Shown piece after piece: positions 13,117 to 17,733 of a stretch of DNA of 17,733 nucleotides (position 1 is the stretch's first letter; every line of letters starts with the position of its first letter). The translations under genes were made by a program, and so were the position numbers. The notes beneath the pieces were generated by a model. It was not told where the DNA came from. It saw only the letters and a program-made list of their open reading frames with translations, and made no database searches. This DNA is from UBA12478 sp964513275 (GTDB taxonomy: Bacteria > Patescibacteriota > Patescibacteriia > UBA9934 > GWF2-40-263). The stretch covers positions 1 to 17,733 of the forward strand of contig CAZELN010000022.1 in the NCBI GenBank assembly GCA_964513275.1. The letters run 5' to 3'.

Positions 13117-13806
13117 TTATTTCAACTGATACCGTCTCAGGTATTCGTATAACGGCCCAATCGTGAAGCCCACGACCGCGGCCCACATGAGTTCCTCCAG
13201 TGGGATGACACCGATGATAAATCCGGAGAGGGCATCGAATTGCCAGAACGAGGCGGCGTCGATGGGGAAGAGGCGTACAAAAAAGATTTGTTCTACGATA
13301 AAGATCAAACCTGCCATGAATAATCCGGAGAGAAGGGCATTCATGGTGAGATCGTGCCGGTCGGCAATGGTGTACATCCCGATCAAGAGCCCGCCGACGA
13401 TCATGCCTTGGATACTTGAGAGATCAAATACATCAATAAGTAAGAGTGCGGCAAAAGCCCAAAGTCCGAGGATGAGCAATAAGTGTCCGACCCAGTGACC
13501 GAGATGTTCAATTTTGTATCGGCTGCCGCGCAGTTTGTGTGCGTGTCGGCCGATGAGCACTTGATAGATTACGGCCGCGACTCCAAAGAAAGAAAAGGCA
13601 AACAAGGCGTCTTCAATCCCCACACCTGAAACCTCGTCTGAGACGATTTGACGGAAGTCGTACGAAGCAATGAGCAAAATTCCCGGGGAGAGCACAAGCC
13701 CCACAATACTCATGATGATTTGCTCGCGCCGTGTCTCATGGGAGAAGAGAAACATTCCGAGCCACACGCAGAAGAAGATGATCGATGTGAGAAGAAACGC
13801 TGTCAT
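13117..13806 (-). CDS. multi-pass membrane protein, lycopene-cyclase-domain-like
   Basis: 229 residues with about six or seven hydrophobic segments starting at MTAFLLTSIIFFCVWLGMFL. Two acidic motifs occupy equivalent places in two halves: GIEDALFAFSFFGVAAVIYQ near residue 82 and IPLEELMWAAVVGFTIGPLY near the C-terminus. Paired P-x-E-E/E-D motifs of this kind mark the lycopene cyclase domain family (CrtY-c/d, CarR type). No phytoene synthase, desaturase or other carotenoid gene is in the window, so a carotenoid role is unproven and it may be an integral membrane protein of another function. First gene of an operon with hsp20 and vanW; the promoter lies directly before the ATG. Confidence 0.55.
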   Translation of the reverse strand: MTAFLLTSIIFFCVWLGMFLFSHETRREQIIMSIVGLVLSPGILLIASYDFRQIVSDEVSGVGIEDALFAFSFFGVAAVIYQVLIGRHAHKLRGSRYKIEHLGHWVGHLLLILGLWAFAALLLIDVFDLSSIQGMIVGGLLIGMYTIADRHDLTMNALLSGLFMAGLIFIVEQIFFVRLFPIDAASFWQFDALSGFIIGVIPLEELMWAAVVGFTIGPLYEYLRRYQLK

Positions 13807-13812
13807 ATAACA

Positions 13813-13826
13813 AGTATAGTATACCA
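13813..13826 (-). promoter_or_regulatory. promoter with overlapping -10 boxes, leaderless
   Basis: Minus strand TGGTATACTATACT (13826-13813) contains an extended -10 TGGTATACT and a second TATACT overlapping it by one base. The first ends 11 nt, the second 6 nt, before ATG 13806, so starts would fall within 0-5 nt of the start codon. No -35 is evident. Confidence 0.55.
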
Positions 13827-13829
13827 GTG

Positions 13830-13870
13830 AAAAAGAAAATCCACCTTTACTCGTTGTGCTGAAGGTGGAT
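13830..13870 (-). terminator. rho-independent terminator of rseP
   Basis: Minus strand ATCCACCTT (13870-13862) and AAGGTGGAT (13847-13839) form a perfect 9-bp stem with a 14-nt loop, followed by TTTCTTTTTC. It separates rseP from the downstream three-gene operon. Confidence 0.85.
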
Positions 13871-13883
13871 CATGCTGTGGAAG

Positions 13884-14918
13884 CTACAGCAGGTTTCGGA
13901 TATCGTTGATCACGACGAAGATTGTGAGCAGGAGAAGTCCAATGGCGCCCATGGCCGTGAGGATTGTCTCGAGCGTGTCATTGAGCTTTCGTCTGAGGGT
14001 GAGTTCGGGCAGCAGAAAGAGAATTCTGCCGCCGTCGAGTCCCGGGATCGGGAGAAGATTCATCACGATGAGGCTCACCGAGATGACCCAGGCCATGCGC
14101 AGCAGATCCGTCAGCCCGCGCTCTGAAGCCGCGGCGGATTCGGCGACGATGGCGACGGGACCTTGGAGCGACTCGGTTGGTTCTTGGAAGATTTCCGTGA
14201 AGATGCTCGGGAGGGCACAGGTGATCTTGTACAGAGTCGTGCTCGTGATGTCGGCGGCCACGAGGAGTGCCGAGATGGGGTTGGCCTGGACAAGTTGGTC
14301 CTCGACCAGATCAAGCAGGGGCATGTCCTTTTCCTGAAGGACAACGGGAATCACCTTTCCTTCCCGTCGGATGGTGAGTTGGAGCGTGTCCACACTCAGG
14401 GCACGGTAGTTGATGACGTCCACGATGTAGTGCGTGGGCGCGCCGTTTACCTTCAGGATTTCGTCACCAGGAAGGAATGGTTGATTTCCGGTTGGGTCTA
14501 CGACGACGCTGGCAACGTAGACCCGTGCATCGCGGACATCCAGCAACCAGGAGTCACCTGCTTCTTGTGCCGAGTCGAATCGATCCATGCGTTTGCCGAT
14601 CGTCAGGATCAGAGCAAGGATCAAGACGGCGCCGATGAAGTTTCCGATCACGCCGCCCAACAGGAGCAGCAGGCGAGACAACGGCGATGCGCGGTTCACG
14701 GATCGACGGCCTCTTGTTGCCGGAGCGACGAAGCCACCCAGGGGAAACAGTCGCAGTGTCCAGAGCGTGTGCTCTCCACGGTAGGAAGCGAGTATGGGAC
14801 CAAAACCTATGGCGAATTCCTCCACGGCGACACCTGCCCAGCGGGCGAACAGGTAGTGTCCGAGTTCGTGGACGCAAATGAGTGCGGAGAGGGTAAAAAG
14901 CGCGATGAGAATGTGCAA
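13884..14918 (-). CDS. rseP: RseP-like site-2 intramembrane metalloprotease
   Basis: A zinc protease of the site-2 (RseP/SpoIVFB, M50) family that cuts within membrane helices, often in envelope stress signalling. The zinc motif HELGH lies in the first membrane segment (ALICVHELGHYLFARW) and the third ligand region LLPIPGLDGGRI near the C-terminus. A PDZ domain lies between them (GNQPFLPGDEILKVNGAPTH). Four hydrophobic helices are visible. I choose TTG 14918 as start because AGGAGG (14928-14923) lies 4 nt upstream, the same spacing as at gene 2219; this gives 344 residues. The ATG at 14945 is in frame but sits in a hairpin loop. It stands alone, with no dxr or proS neighbour. This gene is GC-rich relative to its surroundings. 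Confidence 0.92.
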   Translation of the reverse strand: MHILIALFTLSALICVHELGHYLFARWAGVAVEEFAIGFGPILASYRGEHTLWTLRLFPLGGFVAPATRGRRSVNRASPLSRLLLLLGGVIGNFIGAVLILALILTIGKRMDRFDSAQEAGDSWLLDVRDARVYVASVVVDPTGNQPFLPGDEILKVNGAPTHYIVDVINYRALSVDTLQLTIRREGKVIPVVLQEKDMPLLDLVEDQLVQANPISALLVAADITSTTLYKITCALPSIFTEIFQEPTESLQGPVAIVAESAAASERGLTDLLRMAWVISVSLIVMNLLPIPGLDGGRILFLLPELTLRRKLNDTLETILTAMGAIGLLLLTIFVVINDIRNLL

Positions 14919-14934
14919 GGTTCCTCCTGGAACT

Positions 14935-14957
14935 CCTCTGCTCATCCTGAGCAGAGG
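14935..14957 (-). promoter_or_regulatory. 9-bp hairpin in the rseP leader
   Basis: CCTCTGCTC (14935-14943) and GAGCAGAGG (14949-14957) form a perfect stem with a 5-nt loop that includes the alternative ATG at 14945. It ends 6 nt before the AGGAGG ribosome binding site. A weak promoter candidate lies upstream: TTGACG (14989-14984), 17 nt, TAGTTT (14966-14961). Confidence 0.45.
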
Positions 14958-15079
14958 TTGAAACTACCCAAAATACAGTATTTCGTCAACGGCTTGGCAG
15001 TATCTGTTTTTTGGTGCACGCTAGTAAGCGGAACATATTATTCACGATCGTGAAAATTAGGTTCCCTCTATTACCTTCT

Positions 15080-15703
15080 ATGTACACCGGTATTATCCAA
15101 GCGCTCTGTCCCGTCGTCCAAATGATCGACAAGCCTGGACTCAAATCTTTTGTTGTTGAGTTTCCCGAACGGTTGCTCCCAGATCTTCAACTTGGAGCAA
15201 GTGTCTCGATTGATGGCACATGTTTTACCGTGACGAAGATCGACGCAGCGCGCGTGAGTTTTGATGCGATGCAGGAGACACTTCAAAAAACGACGATCGG
15301 TCAACTTAAACAAGGGAATCAGGTAAATGTCGAGCGATCCGCCAAAATGGGAGATGAGGTCGGCGGACATCCGATGAGCGGACATGTCTCAACCATGGCG
15401 CAGATCGTTGAGGTGAGTGAAAGCGAGAACAACAAGTCCATGACATTCAAGGTTGACCCTGTGTGGATGAGATTTATTTTCTCAAAAGGCTTTATCGGAT
15501 TAGACGGTGCGAGTCTCACGGTTGTCGATGCTGACGCACAGGCAGGGACATTCAAGATCCACTTCATTCCTGAGACGCTCCGGCTGACTCGGTTTGGGAG
15601 CAAGTGGGTTGGCGACTTTGCGAACGTGGAGATCGATCCACAAACACAGGTGATCGTGGAGACCGTCGAGCGGATTGTGCGTGAGAGAAAGGAGAATACT
15701 TGA
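15080..15703 (+). CDS. ribE: riboflavin synthase alpha chain (lumazine-binding)
   Basis: 207 residues with the duplicated lumazine-binding barrel of riboflavin synthase, which converts two 6,7-dimethyl-8-ribityllumazines to riboflavin. The N-terminal MYTGII is typical. Barrel 1 has GASVSIDGTCFTV, keeping the conserved cysteine, and GDEVGGHPMSGHV with its histidines. Barrel 2 has KGFIGLDGASLTV and HFIPETLRLTRFG. The last helix VIVETVERIVRER fits the trimerising C-terminal helix. Start is ATG 15080, giving the family N-terminus; no Shine-Dalgarno. No other riboflavin gene (ribA, ribB, ribD, ribH) is near, so it is either a lone pathway gene or a lumazine/flavin-binding homologue. A TATTAC 5 nt before the ATG might be a leaderless -10. 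Confidence 0.88.
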   Translation: MYTGIIQALCPVVQMIDKPGLKSFVVEFPERLLPDLQLGASVSIDGTCFTVTKIDAARVSFDAMQETLQKTTIGQLKQGNQVNVERSAKMGDEVGGHPMSGHVSTMAQIVEVSESENNKSMTFKVDPVWMRFIFSKGFIGLDGASLTVVDADAQAGTFKIHFIPETLRLTRFGSKWVGDFANVEIDPQTQVIVETVERIVRERKENT

Positions 15704-15709
15704 TATAAT
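15701..15709 (+). promoter_or_regulatory. extended -10 promoter of the 15747 gene
   Basis: TGATATAAT (15701-15709) is a perfect extended -10 (TGnTATAAT) overlapping the ribE stop codon. The leader then starts with the hairpin CTCCT-ACG-AGGAG (15712-15724). The AGGAG is 22 nt from the ATG, too far for a normal ribosome binding site. Confidence 0.65.
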
Positions 15710-15746
15710 GCCTCCTACGAGGAGTTAAAATAATAACCGTCATTTT

Positions 15747-17048
15747 ATGTACTCAGAACCAGGTACTGGGCGGAATGTTCCCGCCGATGAGAAATCAGAA
15801 GGGAAACAGCCCGCCACGGTCGGTATGGCTGACCGAAGCCGCGAAGGCCAAAAAGTGATCGAATTTACAAGAGCGAAGCACGTTCTTAAGTCTGGGGCTG
15901 TTTCAGATATTGGTTTTCTCTCTGAACTTCGTGAGTTCTACAATAATCCATCGGAGACGTCTGAGGATCGTTTGATGGAGATTGAGAAGGATCTTGAACG
16001 AGCACGTACGCGTGGAGATCTTGAGGAAGTACGCAATCTTGAAACACGCGAAACACAATGGAAAGCGATACATGAAGAAGCGCGGAGGTATGAAACGTTT
16101 TTCCGTACAGGGTTCAAGAATGTTCGCGACCAAGAAAGAGAGATAAGCGCAGAGTTTTCAGAAATTTTAGAAGATCCTTCACTCGGCCCTGTTGAGAATA
16201 TCCAGAAACGTATTGCCCTTCGCCAAGCTGTGGTTTGGCCAGGCTTGGAAGCACGTTTTGATATTTTAGAACATGCGGAAAAATTTGCAGCCTATGAGGC
16301 CTTCATAGAAGAAGAGGAACGGGAGAAGGAACAAGCACAGAGAGAGGCAGAAATTCGTGAACTCAATGAACGAAATCCTCTGGTTATTAAACCAGAATCG
16401 CTCGCGGCGACGATGCCGCAGCCAACATTGGTTCCAGAGATTCCAAAAGAATCGCCGCCCACAGGACTATTTGCAAAAGCCAAATCGTTTTTAGGTGGGC
16501 TGTTTGGTTCAAAAGAACGCTCAAAGGACGTCGTGCCTGCGCCTGTGGTGAAGCAAGAACCAGTCAAGAAAGAGGCTCCAAAAAAAGAAACCTCAAGAGG
16601 TTGGCTGCCCCGATGGGCACCAGCGTTTTTGGCAGTGTTTCTTCATGCTGGCGAGGCACCGCGTCCTGCTCCGGACCTGGTTCCACAACCAGAAACAACA
16701 ACGGCTGTTTCGGATGTGGATCAGCCACCCGTTCAATCTGCTTCAGAAACGAAAAAAGCGGAAACCATCACGTTGGGGAGTGAGATCAAAAATCCTTGGG
16801 AAGCCGCGCAGCAGATCCTGAAAGATGCGGCTCGTGAGGCTGGGCTTGATGTAAAGGCAACAGCAAAACTGACGCAAAATCTCAAACACATTCAAGACAT
16901 TGATGAAGCGCTGGTGCGAGCCAATAACATCGCCGTACCGCAGTGGGGAATTCAGGGAAGTGTTGACCACATGCGTTTACCGGTCGGGACGAAGCTCGAT
17001 ATCAAAACAGCAAAAGCGCTCGCGCAGCGGATAGTCGGCGGGACGTAA
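15747..17048 (+). CDS. hypothetical protein with charged helical N-half and Pro-rich linker
   Basis: 433 residues, family not recognised. Residues ~1-30 are polar. Residues ~60-215 are highly charged and helical, with probable coiled coil (RLMEIEKDLERARTRGDLEE and IEEEEREKEQAQREAEIREL). Residues ~220-335 are low-complexity and rich in Pro, Lys, Glu, Val and Ala, including KQEPVKKEAPKKE, around one short hydrophobic patch WLPRWAPAFLAVFL that might be a membrane anchor. The last ~90 residues (NPWEAAQQILKDAAREAGLD to GTKLDIKTAKALAQRIV) look globular and may be a small binding domain, faintly LysM-like, but this is a guess. Own extended -10 promoter and a downstream terminator make it a single-gene unit. 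Confidence 0.75.
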   Translation: MYSEPGTGRNVPADEKSEGKQPATVGMADRSREGQKVIEFTRAKHVLKSGAVSDIGFLSELREFYNNPSETSEDRLMEIEKDLERARTRGDLEEVRNLETRETQWKAIHEEARRYETFFRTGFKNVRDQEREISAEFSEILEDPSLGPVENIQKRIALRQAVVWPGLEARFDILEHAEKFAAYEAFIEEEEREKEQAQREAEIRELNERNPLVIKPESLAATMPQPTLVPEIPKESPPTGLFAKAKSFLGGLFGSKERSKDVVPAPVVKQEPVKKEAPKKETSRGWLPRWAPAFLAVFLHAGEAPRPAPDLVPQPETTTAVSDVDQPPVQSASETKKAETITLGSEIKNPWEAAQQILKDAAREAGLDVKATAKLTQNLKHIQDIDEALVRANNIAVPQWGIQGSVDHMRLPVGTKLDIKTAKALAQRIVGGT

Positions 17049-17053
17049 AAAAA

Positions 17054-17075
17054 CGGGGCAAAACCCCGGTTTTTT
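17054..17075 (+). terminator. bidirectional rho-independent terminator
   Basis: CGGGG (17054-17058), loop CAAAA, CCCCG (17064-17068), then GTTTTTT, preceded by an A-tract. It lies between the convergent 15747 gene and the permease, whose stop codon (17074-17076) overlaps the T-tract. Confidence 0.8.
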
Positions 17076-17733
17076 ATCGCAGCTTACCTGTCGTGAGAAT
17101 TCCCGATTTGTATAACTCGATGAGTCCAAGCAATGCTGCCAGGATGGTGGGTCCTGCAATCGCGCCGACGGATCCGAAGGCCGCAAGACCGCCCAAGACG
17201 GAAATGAGAACGAGGAACGAATGAATATGAGCTTTGCCTCCAATAAGAAAAGGACCAAGCAGGTTATCGATCATGGAAACGAATACCAAAGACCAGATGA
17301 GCAGACCCAGTGCGCCATATACAGAGCCGGTGAAAAAAAGATAGAGGATGGCTGGGACGAGCACGATCGCGGTTCCCAGAAGCGGAATAAGACCCGCCAC
17401 CGCGGCAAGGCCGCCCCAAATAAGACTTCCAGGAACACCAAACAGGGTCATGCCGATTCCCGCTACAGTTCCTTGGATGATGGCCACAATCAGCACACCA
17501 AATACGACACCACGGATGGTATTGATGATGCGTTTGAGGAGCATTTCATCCGTTGTGTTTTCCAGTGGAGAGAGCGCGAGCGCTTCTCGATAGAGATGGT
17601 CACGATTCACGAAGAGATAGTACAGGCACAAAAAGAATATGAATGTGTTGAGGATGAGTTGGGTGGAGGAGGAAAAGAGATTGCCGATATGTTGGAACGA
17701 CCAGGAGGCAACGGATTTTCCGATTTGGCCTAT
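17074..17733 (-). CDS. AI-2E/PerM family transporter, C-terminal part (cut by window edge)
   Basis: At least 219 residues of a multi-pass membrane protein. The frame is open to the window edge: before the internal Leu codon near 17631 the sequence continues sensibly (GKSVASWSFQHIGNLFSS, then a membrane helix LILNTFIFFLCLYYLFV), so the gene starts beyond 17733. The AI-2E/PerM pattern is clear: DEMLLKRIINTIRGVVFGVL, IIQGTVAGIGMTLFGVPG, LIPLLGTAIVLVPAILYLFF, MIDNLLGPFLIGGKAHIHSF and LGGLAAFGSVGAIAGPTILA. Members export autoinducer-2 or exchange ions; substrate here unknown. The N-terminal membrane segments are missing from the window. Confidence 0.9.
   Translation of the reverse strand: MGQIGKSVASWSFQHIGNLFSSSTQLILNTFIFFLCLYYLFVNRDHLYREALALSPLENTTDEMLLKRIINTIRGVVFGVLIVAIIQGTVAGIGMTLFGVPGSLIWGGLAAVAGLIPLLGTAIVLVPAILYLFFTGSVYGALGLLIWSLVFVSMIDNLLGPFLIGGKAHIHSFLVLISVLGGLAAFGSVGAIAGPTILAALLGLIELYKSGILTTGKLR

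Overview
The window looks like a piece of a small-genome bacterium of the Candidate Phyla Radiation / Patescibacteria. The supporting signs are the 5' end of a 16S rRNA with a CPR-like start, a short hinge-poor SMC, compact housekeeping genes broken out of their usual operons, many hypothetical proteins, and UGA used as a normal stop. The taxon is an inference; no search was run. Average base composition looks close to 50% GC by eye, with GC-richer stretches in the P-loop kinase gene, the large RNA region and rseP.

Layout. 1-58 is the start of a 16S rRNA read leftwards, with a strong promoter and a structured leader to its right. 284-2717 reads rightwards: khpA, trmD, a membrane-anchored hypothetical protein broken by a 10-N assembly gap, and a small helical protein, closed by a terminator. 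2695-4261 reads leftwards: rpsP (with a long low-complexity tail), then rlmN. 4354-4911 is a P-loop nucleotide kinase-like gene with its own terminator. 4966-5900 has no convincing protein gene. It has a consensus promoter, about 850 nt rich in perfect hairpins with GNRA loops, and a terminator-like end, and is best read as a large structured non-coding RNA of unknown class. Opposite it lies a leftward smc-mntA-hepT block, whose toxin 3' end overlaps the end of the RNA. 8838-10560 reads rightwards: a DHH phosphoesterase and clpP. 10563-10850 is a second protein-free interval with tandem promoters, an 18-bp closing helix and an ideal terminator, a second non-coding RNA of about 190-240 nt. 10862-14918 reads leftwards: rseP, then a lycopene-cyclase-domain-like membrane protein, a small heat-shock protein and a VanW-family protein. 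15080-17048 reads rightwards: a stand-alone riboflavin synthase alpha chain and a low-complexity hypothetical protein. 17074 onward is a leftward AI-2E/PerM-family permease cut by the window edge.

Themes. Much of the window serves ribosome and RNA maturation (16S, KhpA, TrmD, RlmN, bS16) and envelope or protein quality control (ClpP, RseP, Hsp20, VanW). Several genes have a sigma70-type -10 box only 9-11 nt from the start codon and no Shine-Dalgarno, implying leaderless mRNAs, while others carry AGGAGG-type sites. The two RNA intervals are the best candidates for something undescribed.
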